Origin: Paenibacillus sp. JDR-2 | Lineage (GTDB): Bacteria > Bacillota > Bacilli > Paenibacillales > Paenibacillaceae | Length of the DNA: 64,000 nt | Direction: 5' to 3' | Assembly (NCBI RefSeq): GCF_000023585.1 | Contig: NC_012914.1 | Span: 6,411,001-6,475,000, forward strand | Program-made: the position numbers and the translations under genes | Part shown: in pieces, positions 34,241-42,692 of the stretch | How the letters are laid out: each line of letters starts with the position of its first letter | Position numbering within the stretch: position 1 is the stretch's first letter | Notes under the pieces: generated by a model | What the model was told of the DNA's origin: nothing | Databases searched by the model: none | The model's input: the letters and a program-made list of their open reading frames with translations, nothing else

Positions 34241-35203
34241 TTACCATAAGCTCGTCTCCGACGTCTTGCGGGCAAAACGGTTTACGAGCAGCAGCAGCAT
34301 AAGGTTGATCACCGAGTTGAACAGACCGATGGCCGCCGTGTAGCTGTACTCGCCCTTCAAGATTCCCGTCGTATAGACGAACGTGGAGATGACGTCGCTG
34401 GATTCCAGATTCAGGTTGTTCTGCATTAGCAAAATTTTCTCGAAGCCGATGTTCATGAAATGGCCGATATCGAGAATGAGCAAGATGACGATAACCGGCA
34501 TAATACCCGGCAGCGATACGTGCCAGATGCGGCGGAGCCGCGAAGCGCCGTCCATCTTGGCTGCTTCGTACAGCTGGGGATTAACCCCGCTGAGCGCGGC
34601 GATATAGATAATGGATTGCCATCCCATGCTTTGCCAGATGTTCGAGCCGATAAAGATCGGCTTAAACCAGGCTGCTTCCTGCAGGAAATTAATCGGCGTG
34701 CCGCCAAACGCCTCGATCAGCTGGTTGATTGGTCCCGTCTTCGGCGACAGAAACACGTTTAGAATGCCTACGATGACAACAACCGAGATGAAATGAGGAA
34801 TGTACGTAATATTTTGCAGCCACTTGCTGTAGGCCCGGCTTTTGATTTCGTTCACGAGCAGCGCCAGCAGGATCGGTACCGGGAAGGCGATGAGGAGCGA
34901 GAATAAGTTGATGGATACCGTATTCCACAGCAGCCGCCAGAAGTAATACGAGTTGAAAAACCGTTCGAAATGGCCGAAGCCTTCCCACGGGCTGCCGATA
35001 ATGCCTTTGGCCGGATTGAAGTTTTTGAAGGCGATCTGCAGGCCGTACAGCGGCCCGTAATGGAAGATTAAATAAAAAGCGAGCGGCGGCAGCAGCATGA
35101 GATACAAATCGTACCGCTTCGCCATTTTTTTCAACAGCCCGTCGCTTCTCTTCTTGCGGCCGGGAACGGGGGCCGCCCCCGCGTTCTCGATCATGCTGTC
35201 CAT
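34241..35203 (-). CDS. Sugar ABC importer permease, LplB/MalF type
   Basis: A 320-residue permease with a Lys/Arg-rich N-terminal tail before the first helix (Y-L-M-L-L-P-P-L-A-F). The EAA loop reads E-A-A-K-M-D-G-A-S-R-L. The ATG at 35203 is preferred because AGGAGG lies eight bases before it; the longer frame would start at TTG. It is the second gene of the operon after the binding protein and is a paralogue of the gene at 3709-4638. Confidence 0.93.
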   Translation of the reverse strand: MDSMIENAGAAPVPGRKKRSDGLLKKMAKRYDLYLMLLPPLAFYLIFHYGPLYGLQIAFKNFNPAKGIIGSPWEGFGHFERFFNSYYFWRLLWNTVSINLFSLLIAFPVPILLALLVNEIKSRAYSKWLQNITYIPHFISVVVIVGILNVFLSPKTGPINQLIEAFGGTPINFLQEAAWFKPIFIGSNIWQSMGWQSIIYIAALSGVNPQLYEAAKMDGASRLRRIWHVSLPGIMPVIVILLILDIGHFMNIGFEKILLMQNNLNLESSDVISTFVYTTGILKGEYSYTAAIGLFNSVINLMLLLLVNRFARKTSETSLW

Positions 35204-35236
35204 GAGCAACCCCTCCTTCTCTTCGCGACATCACAT

Positions 35237-36835
35237 TTATTTGGCCATTTTGTCATAAGCATCCTGGTAAAGCTTCTCAAGATCGGCAATGTTCATTTTC
35301 TTCAGCGTGGACTGGAATTCGTCCCACTTGTCGAAGCTGAGCGCCCCAACGATGAACTTCGTGCTTTGTTCTTCGAAATATTTGTCGATATCATTGCGCA
35401 GAACGTTAACCTTCTGGGCAGTCGCTTCGTCAAACAGCGGCGACGCATAGCGGATTTTCGGCAAATACGGCTCAAGCTGCTCGTAAGCCTCTTGTACTTG
35501 AGGCGGGTTGATGAACGATGCTACTTTGTCGCTGATGATATGAGGCGCGCCGCCGCCGGCGTATGGCGTGATTTTTGCCTGGGCGCCCGCTACGTTCAGA
35601 AGCTCTTCCTTGTAGTAAGGGATACCGTCCTTCATTTCGTAGTGCTCGCCTTCCCGGCCGAAACGCAGCAGCGTTGAGCCTTCGTCGCTGTAGAAATAGT
35701 CGATCCAGCGCATGGTCGCTTCCGGGTATTTGTTGACGGACGTAATGGCGAATGCTCCGTAGTCGCGCGGCACCGGAGCGACTTGGCTTTGCAGGCGGTC
35801 GCCATTAGGGCCTGCTTGAGGTGCAATGCCAATGTATTGATCCTGAATGGTCAGGAAGTTATTGTTCGTCTGATCGAAGAAGTAGCCCGTATTGCCCGTA
35901 CCTTGCTTGGCAAGATATTGCGCTTCCGTGTGCGAGAAAATCTCCGGATCGATCAGCTTCTCCTTATAAAGCTTGTTCAAATACATGAGCAGCTCTTTGT
36001 ACTGCTCGTCGCCGCTCCAGATATGCACCTTGTCGCTTTCGACATTAATGTTATAGCCGAGCTGTGAATCAAGCCCGAACGCTCCCGCCATTTGATAGAC
36101 GATTGGCATGCCGATACGCGCGGTCATCGGAATTTCGTCCGCTTTCCCGTTGCCGTTCGGATCGCCGTCGCGGAAAGCCTTCAGCACTTCATACAATTCG
36201 TCGGTCGTCTCAGGCACCTTCAGGCCCAGCTTATCCAGCCATGCCTTGTTGATCCATCTCTTGTCGGTCCGGGCGGAACCTAGCGTGACAATGCCCGGGA
36301 TCGCGTAAATATGTCCCTCCGGCGTCGTGATGCCCGCGCGGATCTCCGGATATTGATCCATGAGACTCTTCAAGTTGGGCGCGTATTGATCAATCAGTTT
36401 CTCCAGCGGGATCAGTTGTCCCGAAGAGCCGTAGCGGACCGTCTCCAGCTGCGTCAGACCCGAACGGTACAAAGCATCGGGAAGCTCATTGGATGCGAAC
36501 AGGAGGTTTTTCTTCTCCGCGAAGCCGTCGGTCGGCGCCTCGATAAAATCGACCTTGATGTTGCTCATCTTCTCGTAATCCTGGAAGACAGGCATGTCTT
36601 TAAACGGACCGTTTACGGGCGCGACGCGCGTAAACATCTTCAGCTTGATCGGCGTATCCACGATCGGGAATCCTTCCGTTTTTACCGCATTCTCCGCCGA
36701 GCCCGACGATTTGGAATCCCCCGTATTGCCGCCTTTTTCATTGCTATTGCCGTTACCGCCGTTGCTGCAGCCGGATACGATTAATCCGGTAACAAGCATC
36801 GTGGCGAAAGCATATCTCCCCCATGTTTTTCGCAT
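35237..36835 (-). CDS. Extracellular solute-binding lipoprotein of the GH51-GH2 locus importer
   Basis: A 532-residue binding protein whose signal peptide ends at lipobox V-S-G-C with Cys23, followed by a Gly/Asn/Ser linker (residues 24-45). It shares D-P-N-G-N-G-K-A-D-E-I-P with the binding protein at 1048-2688, so both belong to the large LplA-like group. GGAGGG precedes the ATG. It heads a five-gene operon (binding protein, two permeases, GH51, GH2). A cre site lies about 40 bases upstream, and the YesM/YesN pair upstream probably induces it. Confidence 0.93.
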   Translation of the reverse strand: MRKTWGRYAFATMLVTGLIVSGCSNGGNGNSNEKGGNTGDSKSSGSAENAVKTEGFPIVDTPIKLKMFTRVAPVNGPFKDMPVFQDYEKMSNIKVDFIEAPTDGFAEKKNLLFASNELPDALYRSGLTQLETVRYGSSGQLIPLEKLIDQYAPNLKSLMDQYPEIRAGITTPEGHIYAIPGIVTLGSARTDKRWINKAWLDKLGLKVPETTDELYEVLKAFRDGDPNGNGKADEIPMTARIGMPIVYQMAGAFGLDSQLGYNINVESDKVHIWSGDEQYKELLMYLNKLYKEKLIDPEIFSHTEAQYLAKQGTGNTGYFFDQTNNNFLTIQDQYIGIAPQAGPNGDRLQSQVAPVPRDYGAFAITSVNKYPEATMRWIDYFYSDEGSTLLRFGREGEHYEMKDGIPYYKEELLNVAGAQAKITPYAGGGAPHIISDKVASFINPPQVQEAYEQLEPYLPKIRYASPLFDEATAQKVNVLRNDIDKYFEEQSTKFIVGALSFDKWDEFQSTLKKMNIADLEKLYQDAYDKMAK

Positions 36836-36871
36836 GTTAATATACCCTCCAGACTTTCAATTCACCGGTTC

Positions 36872-36886
36872 TTGTAAGCGTTTACC
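36872..36886. promoter_or_regulatory. cre site (CcpA operator)
   Basis: TTGTAAGCGTTTACC matches the cre consensus at 14 of 15 positions and is near-palindromic (GTAAGCGTTTAC). It lies 37 bases upstream of the binding-protein start. Confidence 0.75.
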
Positions 36887-36946
36887 GCCGGTGTTACTCG
36901 ATTATAAAATACGGCCGGTTACGCCGAGTTACACTTATATGACTAT

Positions 36947-38596
36947 TTACTCCACATATTTTACGACTTCCTTTGCCGCTGCCTTGCCGTCTCCGAGACT
37001 GTTCCAATACGCCTGCGGCGTCATGCCCGTCACTTCCTTGAACACCTTGAAGAAATAGTTGTGCGTGGTAAAGCCCACCTGGTCGCTGACCTGCTTGATG
37101 GTATATTGGCCGCTTTCCAGCAGCCTGCGCGCCGCGTCGACCCGTACCCGGTTCACGTATTCGGAGAACGTCGACTGCGTCTCGTCCTTGAAGATCCGGC
37201 TCAGATAGGAAGCGTTTAAGCCGATGAAGCCTGCGGCAAGCTCCAGCGTCACGATGCCGGAATACCGCTCCAAAATAAAGCCGATCGCCTGGGATACATG
37301 GCGGGAATAGCTGCCCGTCGCGTGATGCTCCTTAAGCAGAATCAGCAGTACGCCGTAAAACGACTGGAGCCATTTCTCCAGCTCGCCGACGCCTCCAAGA
37401 CGATTAAGCTCGCCGCGCGGCGGCAGACGATCGGCATCCTTCGTTGTCCCAAGCGGAGACCGGTTCCCCTTTTTTAACGCCTTATCGCCGATATGGAGCA
37501 GCTCGCTGACCGTTATCTGCACCGCGTGCGAATGCAAAGGAAGCCCGCGAAGCGGTTCGAATACCGAAGCGATTAAACGCTGCGCGCCTTGCCCGTCCAA
37601 TCTTTCGATGGCAAGCAGCAGCTGCTTCTGCTCTTCGATCGTAAGCGCGACGCGGCTCTCCCGCGTGCCTTTTCCGCGTTCTGCATTTGGGTTAGCGGCT
37701 CGGGTTGTCGCATCAAGCGCCCGTTCCGCGGAGGCGTAGCTTCCCCCAAGCTGCGACAGGCTGTTGCATACATGTCCAACCGCATAGGTCGATTTCAAAT
37801 TCAAGTACATTTCGAGCGCATGGCCAAGCTTACTCATGCTTCTGGCCGCTTCGCTTGCGGCTGCGTGCTCGCTTCGCTCCCGTATGGCAAACACGACGGC
37901 GATCCGCCCGTCCTCCACGTAAGCGGCCGTGCGCTCGCGCGCGTCTCCCAGGCTTTGCTGCATAAGCTCGACAACCTGCTGAACCAGCCGGTTCGTCTGC
38001 ACGTCGGTATTGGATTCCGTCAGCAGCAGGAACGGTACGATCTGCAGGACCGCTGCCGCATACAAATCCGCCTGCGGGTACATGCCGTAACGCCTGATGC
38101 TGCCTTCCAGCTCCCTCGCTGCTTCCGCCTTGCCTCTTGCGAGGTCAGAGATTTGGCTCCGGACCAACTCGGCATTGAAGTGGGATGATTCGTCGGCTTC
38201 ACTTGCGGCTTCGGATGATTTACCCGCCTGAACTGCTTTTTCAAGCATCGCCAGCAAAGTATCCTTGTCCAGCCGGTGCTTTAGCAAATAATCGACCGAA
38301 CCGTTCTTCAGGCAGTCCCGAACGTAATCGTAATCGTCATAGCTGCTGAGCATAATCGTCTGAACGGCAGGATACCGCTGCTTGATCGTCCGATTCAAAT
38401 CCACGCCGTTCATTCCCGGCATGTTGACGTCGAGGATCGCCACGTCGGGGCGCTGTTCCCCAATCATGTCCAATGCCGTCTCCGCGCTTTGAGCTTCTCC
38501 GCAGATCTCGAAGCCATGTGCGCGAAAATCCAATAAAGACCGCAGATCGTTGCGAACGAGCGGCTCGTCGTCTACCAATAACACGCGATACATCAT
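36947..38596 (-). CDS. AraC-type response regulator, YesN family
   Basis: A 549-residue regulator. The receiver domain has D-D-E at 9-11, phosphoacceptor Asp56 in I-L-D-V-N-M-P-G-M-N-G and Lys near 105 (L-L-K-H-R, where K-P is usual). A long middle region follows, and the C-terminus has two AraC helix-turn-helix units ending near residue 535 (Q-V-S-D-Q-V-G-F-T-T-H-N-Y-F). Two ATG codons are adjacent; the second, at 38593, is equally possible with GAGGTG upstream. Its start overlaps the kinase stop codon, so the two are coupled. The likely target is the downstream GH51 operon. Confidence 0.92.
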   Translation of the reverse strand: MMYRVLLVDDEPLVRNDLRSLLDFRAHGFEICGEAQSAETALDMIGEQRPDVAILDVNMPGMNGVDLNRTIKQRYPAVQTIMLSSYDDYDYVRDCLKNGSVDYLLKHRLDKDTLLAMLEKAVQAGKSSEAASEADESSHFNAELVRSQISDLARGKAEAARELEGSIRRYGMYPQADLYAAAVLQIVPFLLLTESNTDVQTNRLVQQVVELMQQSLGDARERTAAYVEDGRIAVVFAIRERSEHAAASEAARSMSKLGHALEMYLNLKSTYAVGHVCNSLSQLGGSYASAERALDATTRAANPNAERGKGTRESRVALTIEEQKQLLLAIERLDGQGAQRLIASVFEPLRGLPLHSHAVQITVSELLHIGDKALKKGNRSPLGTTKDADRLPPRGELNRLGGVGELEKWLQSFYGVLLILLKEHHATGSYSRHVSQAIGFILERYSGIVTLELAAGFIGLNASYLSRIFKDETQSTFSEYVNRVRVDAARRLLESGQYTIKQVSDQVGFTTHNYFFKVFKEVTGMTPQAYWNSLGDGKAAAKEVVKYVE

Positions 38597-40404
38597 TAGC
38601 TCACCTCTTGTTCGGCGCCTGCCTGGCCCCGCATATTGGGAAAACGAATTTCGACCTTCGTATACAGGCCAGGCTCGCTATACAGCCTGATGCCGTAAGG
38701 GGCTTCAAACGAACGGACGATTCTCTCGTGTACGTTGCGCACGCCCATTCCGCTGAACCGGGAAGAGGTCGGCTTTGTCCCTTGTCCGCCCAGCAGTTGC
38801 TCCATCTGCTCCGGCGTCATTCCTTTGCCGTTGTCCGTCACCTCGATCATCAGATCGCGGTTATCCTCGTATACCCGTATCGTGACGAAGCCGCCTTGCT
38901 CCCGCGAGCCGATTCCGTGCAGAACCGCGTTCTCCACAATCGGCTGCAGCGTAAGCTTCAGCACGCGGCTGTCTAATAACGACGGATCTTCAATCTCTTC
39001 GTGAACAATGATCGGCTCCATGTATTTGTATTTGACGATAGAAATATAGCTGCGCACGTAATCCAGCTCCTCCCTTACCGTCAAATACTCGTTGGAGTTG
39101 CCCAATACGCCCCGCATCAAATCGATTAATGAGCCGGATACCTCCTCTATGTTCGGAGTCCCGTTGAGCTTGGCCAAATATTTGATCGTATTAAGCGAAT
39201 TGTAGAGAAAATGAGGGCGTATCTGCGCCTGAAGCGCCGTCAGCTCTGCCTCCCGCTTTTCCTGCTCGCTTACGCGTATCCCTTCGAATAACCGCTTCAG
39301 CTCCTCCACCATGCCAATAAACACGTGGTACAGCTGTCCCACCTCGTCCTTTGCAGCGATTTCCTTCTTCGGTAACGTCAGGTTGCCGTCCTTCACCAGC
39401 ATCATCATGGACTTCAGACGCCGGATATTAATCGTAATGCGCGACGACACCTGCAGCGAGCCAATAAGGACGACCAGCAGGACAATCACCGAAGCTTCAA
39501 TGATCAGCTTTAGCAGACGGGCAGATTCGCTGAGCAGCGAATCGGTCGGGATAAGCGCCAGCGTCGACCAGCCCGTATGGTCCGATTGCCGGCTGACCAC
39601 GATATAAGACCTGCCGCCAATGACCCTCTCCTCCACATCGCCCTCAACCTTGCCAAGCTTCGCAAATTTGCGCTTCATGTCGACGATTTTCTGATCGGAG
39701 GGCGCAAAGCTTGGCGTGTGGTCCGACCGGTACACGAATTCATCCTGCTGATCAAGCACATACAGCATACTGTCTGCGGTTGGCCTGACGCCGTATGTCT
39801 TGCGGATAAAGTCGTAATTCAGATCGACCATAACCACGCCAATCGTCTGGCGGTTGTAGCGGATTTCGCGGCCGACCGTTATCGTCTCCGTGACGCCCGT
39901 CTGCTTCAAATAGGCATGACGGGAGCCGTTGCGCAGCATATAGTCCATCATGGGCGTTCCGAGTACGCTTCGGTCCAGCCACGGCCCGCCGGTGAAAAAC
40001 ACTTTGCCGCTTAGGCTAACGACGGCAATCCGAGCAATATAAGGCTTGTTCGCGACTAAAGACGACAGGAATTCCTCAATCCGCTTCTGCTCCTGGAACC
40101 ACTCGTAGCTGATTTCCTCCGAGGGGCTGAGCAACGTATCGATCACGGTGTTTTTGTTCGTAACAACAATCGTATTAAGCCGGTCAATCTCCTCCAGCAT
40201 AATGTTTAATGACTCGTCGGCTTGCCTGATACTATCCGATACCGAAGTTACGGCGTTGGACTTGATCGTCTCCCGCATGTTGAGATAGACAATGACGGAG
40301 ATCGATACGATAGAAAGAAGAGCGACAAGGCTGAACGCCAGAAAAATTTTGCCTTGAATGCTGAGGCTTGGCGATACCCAACGCCTAAGGGTGGACAGCT
40401 TCAT
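38596..40404 (-). CDS. Membrane sensor histidine kinase, YesM family
   Basis: A 602-residue kinase. Helix one is near residues 20-40 and an extracellular dCache-like region follows to about 290. The second helix is near 295-320, with HAMP to about 375. The kinase box has His398 in Q-I-R-P-H-F-L-Y-N-S-L, and the ATPase part has V-E-N-A-V-L-H-G and D-N-G-K-G-M. The ATG at 40404 is preferred because AAAGGAG lies upstream. A perfect cre match lies about 30 bases before it. It forms a sensor pair with the following regulator, probably responding to an extracellular oligosaccharide. Confidence 0.92.
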   Translation of the reverse strand: MKLSTLRRWVSPSLSIQGKIFLAFSLVALLSIVSISVIVYLNMRETIKSNAVTSVSDSIRQADESLNIMLEEIDRLNTIVVTNKNTVIDTLLSPSEEISYEWFQEQKRIEEFLSSLVANKPYIARIAVVSLSGKVFFTGGPWLDRSVLGTPMMDYMLRNGSRHAYLKQTGVTETITVGREIRYNRQTIGVVMVDLNYDFIRKTYGVRPTADSMLYVLDQQDEFVYRSDHTPSFAPSDQKIVDMKRKFAKLGKVEGDVEERVIGGRSYIVVSRQSDHTGWSTLALIPTDSLLSESARLLKLIIEASVIVLLVVLIGSLQVSSRITINIRRLKSMMMLVKDGNLTLPKKEIAAKDEVGQLYHVFIGMVEELKRLFEGIRVSEQEKREAELTALQAQIRPHFLYNSLNTIKYLAKLNGTPNIEEVSGSLIDLMRGVLGNSNEYLTVREELDYVRSYISIVKYKYMEPIIVHEEIEDPSLLDSRVLKLTLQPIVENAVLHGIGSREQGGFVTIRVYEDNRDLMIEVTDNGKGMTPEQMEQLLGGQGTKPTSSRFSGMGVRNVHERIVRSFEAPYGIRLYSEPGLYTKVEIRFPNMRGQAGAEQEVS

Positions 40405-40431
40405 TTCGGACAACTCCTTTTGAGGAGATAA

Positions 40432-40446
40432 TTGCAATCGCTTACA
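40432..40446. promoter_or_regulatory. cre site (CcpA operator)
   Basis: TTGCAATCGCTTACA matches WTGNAANCGNWNNCW at all positions. It lies in the 63-base gap between the AraC gene and the kinase gene. Confidence 0.65.
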
Positions 40447-40467
40447 TAAATAACAGGACTAAATCGG

Positions 40468-41319
40468 CTAAGCCTCTGCCTTTCTTAAAGCCAGCGGAGA
40501 TTCCTTGAAGTACATTTTGAAGGCCCTTGTGAAGGTATACAGATTCGGATATCCCAGCGACAATCCGATCTCCGTCACTGAAGCATGGGTATCGATTAAG
40601 AGGCGTCTAGCCTTCTCCATCCGGACCTTCTGCATGTATTTCATCGGGGGCATCCCCATCTCTTCCGTAAATACTTGAGTAAAATAAGAACGGTGTACGC
40701 CCGCAAATTCGGCTACCTGCTGAACGGTAATTCCTTCAGTCGCATGGAGCTCCATATACTCCGCGCATTCGTGGATCCAGCTCGCAAGCTCCGGTCCCTG
40801 CCCGGCCTCTTCCAGCATTAAAGCCGAGAGCAGCCCATAAAGATGCCCTTGCAGCTCCAAGGCCACTGCCGGCCGCCAGCGCTGAACCCGCTCCAGCGCT
40901 TCGATAGCCCGGTCTGCGGCTGCTTCAATCCGAGAAGAGACGGTACCTCTGCGGAATGGTTCTTGCTCCGTAAGCCCCGCCAGTTGAAGCAGCGCCTCTA
41001 CCCGGTCTCCGTCTATAGCCAGCCAGCGCATCTCGAGCGGCCGTTCGGCCGGGAGCATGTCGTAATAATACGTTCGGTCCGGGAATAGGACGAAGAGGTC
41101 TCCCCTTGCAAGCTCTACCTGCCGGCCCTCATATTCGAGTCGCAGCCTTCCTTCCCGCACGAAATGAATGCTGTAGCACTCGATTCGTTTTGGCCCAACC
41201 TTATAATGGGGCTTGGCTAGACATCTTCCCGCCCTTACCGGCCACAGCCGGCCTGCTTTGTCCAGCTCGCCCGGCGTGTAGTAGATAAAGTCCGCATATT
41301 CGTAATCGTACTCCCTCAT
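40468..41319 (-). CDS. AraC family transcriptional regulator
   Basis: A 283-residue regulator with an N-terminal cupin-like domain (W-P-V-R-A-G, G-P-K-R-I-E-C-Y-S-I-H-F-V) and two C-terminal helix-turn-helix units (V-Q-Q-V-A-E-F-A-G-V-H-R-S-Y-F and V-T-E-I-G-L-S-L-G-Y-P-N-L-Y). It resembles the AraC protein at 26529-27407 along its whole length, so the two are paralogues placed at opposite ends of the carbohydrate locus. It is immediately upstream of the YesM-type kinase and in the same direction. Confidence 0.9.
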   Translation of the reverse strand: MREYDYEYADFIYYTPGELDKAGRLWPVRAGRCLAKPHYKVGPKRIECYSIHFVREGRLRLEYEGRQVELARGDLFVLFPDRTYYYDMLPAERPLEMRWLAIDGDRVEALLQLAGLTEQEPFRRGTVSSRIEAAADRAIEALERVQRWRPAVALELQGHLYGLLSALMLEEAGQGPELASWIHECAEYMELHATEGITVQQVAEFAGVHRSYFTQVFTEEMGMPPMKYMQKVRMEKARRLLIDTHASVTEIGLSLGYPNLYTFTRAFKMYFKESPLALRKAEA

Positions 41320-41505
41320 GTCCGCTATCCCCTCGTCTTAAGCTAACAAAATGACAATAGATAATTCCGTCCAATGATTAGAACCACAATATAACTAAGC
41401 ATATTATGAGATCTTCATTTCGTAAACCTAACATAATGATATTTTTTTCCGTCTACTCGCAGCGATTAAAGTGAATCGGCTTCACCATCCTAACGCTTAG
41501 AAACA

Positions 41506-41542
41506 AAAAAAGGCTGCTCTGAGTATCAGAGCAACCTCTTTG
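41506..41542 (-). terminator. Terminator after the VOC gene
   Basis: AGGCTGCTCTGA and TCAGAGCAACCT pair with one mismatch; seven T residues follow on the minus strand. The gap from here to 41320 shows nothing else. Confidence 0.8.
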
Positions 41543-41594
41543 GACCTACTATCCGTATCAATTAATAACCCCAATTACAATCGCTTGCGTTAAA

Positions 41595-41942
41595 TTACTT
41601 CTCCCAAAGCTCGATCAACCGGCCATCCGGATCTTCAATCCAAATAAACTGTCCGTACTCGCTGCTCTCTTTTTCCTTTGCTAGAGGAACGCCAACCTGT
41701 TCAAGATGCTTAATCGTCTCGTCCATATCATGGACTTGGAAATTCAGCATCACTTGTTGATCTGTCGGGAAATAAGGGTCATCCTCGGAAAAGAAAGAAA
41801 AGATCGTTTCGTTTTCCGGTTGGCCTTTGATCATAGTCCCGTTCCAATCCCCTATTTCAAGCTGCAGCACTTCGCTGTACCATTTTTTGATCGCTTCAAG
41901 ATTTTTGGTTCTCCAAAATACTCCTCCGAAACCTTTGATCAT
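41595..41942 (-). CDS. VOC (glyoxalase/bleomycin resistance) family protein
   Basis: A 115-residue single-domain VOC protein, the usual size for half of the paired beta-alpha-beta fold. It has F-G-G-V-F-W-R-T-K-N near the start, V-M-L-N-F-Q-V-H-D-M-D-E in the middle and a C-terminal W-I-E-D-P-D-G-R-L-I-E-L-W-E. The final Glu and an earlier Gln/Asp are typical metal ligands. The reaction is unknown. It follows the SUKH/HEAT gene by 28 bases. Confidence 0.9.
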   Translation of the reverse strand: MIKGFGGVFWRTKNLEAIKKWYSEVLQLEIGDWNGTMIKGQPENETIFSFFSEDDPYFPTDQQVMLNFQVHDMDETIKHLEQVGVPLAKEKESSEYGQFIWIEDPDGRLIELWEK

Positions 41943-41970
41943 CGTAGTTATCCCCTGTCACTCATCAGAT

Positions 41971-42675
41971 TTATTTCCCGTTTGATCTTAATTTCGCTAA
42001 TGTTTGTTGAGCCGCCATTTTCCCATTATGCATTCCGAATTCAGAAACCTCCGTAAGCTTGTCTTTAGCCGGGAGATATCTATGATGTCCAATGATCTCG
42101 CACGCTCTTTCCTGCACATACATATCTTCATCATCTAAATATTTCACGATGGAATCAAGATGGTCTTTCGGCGTTAACGCTAAAATCGCAAAAATAGATT
42201 GGCACCGAAGCTCATCGCTCAATTCCTCGTTAGAACCGATTAATGCGTTCAAATCGGATATACATTTCAAGTCTTCTTCCGACTCCAACCGGTTATCCGT
42301 CTCTGACGGATAATCTTTCTTTAATTCATCCCAATCAGACGCAGAATTTGATTCAAGCTCGTCAATAAATGAACGAATGCTTCTGAACCTAGGAGATAGA
42401 TCCGTTTCCTCATGGTTCATATAACTTACCTTGTATTTGCAAGCACCTTGCACGTGGACGCAAATATAGTTCGAGTTATCATCCGTCCATAAAGGAACAA
42501 GACCCTGAAGGACTTCAATGTCAGACATATAGTCAACAACTTCAAGTATTTCTTCTACATCCATTAACCTTAAAAAGAAGCTTTGATTTTTTTGTTTCTT
42601 ATGATGAAATTCTAATGCCTCTAATCCTTCACGGGGTAACGTAATATTAAGTTTTTCAATAAGCTCATTAATCAT
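41971..42675 (-). CDS. SUKH (SMI1/KNR4-like) domain protein with C-terminal HEAT-type repeats
   Basis: A 234-residue protein that I recognise only at domain level. The first 110 residues have the SUKH pattern, with L-V-P-L-W-T-D-D-N-S-N-Y-I-C, Y-M-N-H-E-E-T-D-L-S-P and a following R-S-I-R-S-F-I-D. Residues 145-230 contain helical HEAT-like units (S-I-V-K-Y-L-D-D-E-D-M-Y-V-Q-E-R-A-C-E-I-I-G-H-H). SUKH proteins are often immunity proteins of polymorphic toxin systems. The start at 42675 is set by AAAGGAG six bases before it. It lies 17 bases after an RCC1-repeat gene, probably in one transcript. Confidence 0.75.
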   Translation of the reverse strand: MINELIEKLNITLPREGLEALEFHHKKQKNQSFFLRLMDVEEILEVVDYMSDIEVLQGLVPLWTDDNSNYICVHVQGACKYKVSYMNHEETDLSPRFRSIRSFIDELESNSASDWDELKKDYPSETDNRLESEEDLKCISDLNALIGSNEELSDELRCQSIFAILALTPKDHLDSIVKYLDDEDMYVQERACEIIGHHRYLPAKDKLTEVSEFGMHNGKMAAQQTLAKLRSNGK

Positions 42676-42692
42676 AATCAGGCTCCTTTGGA

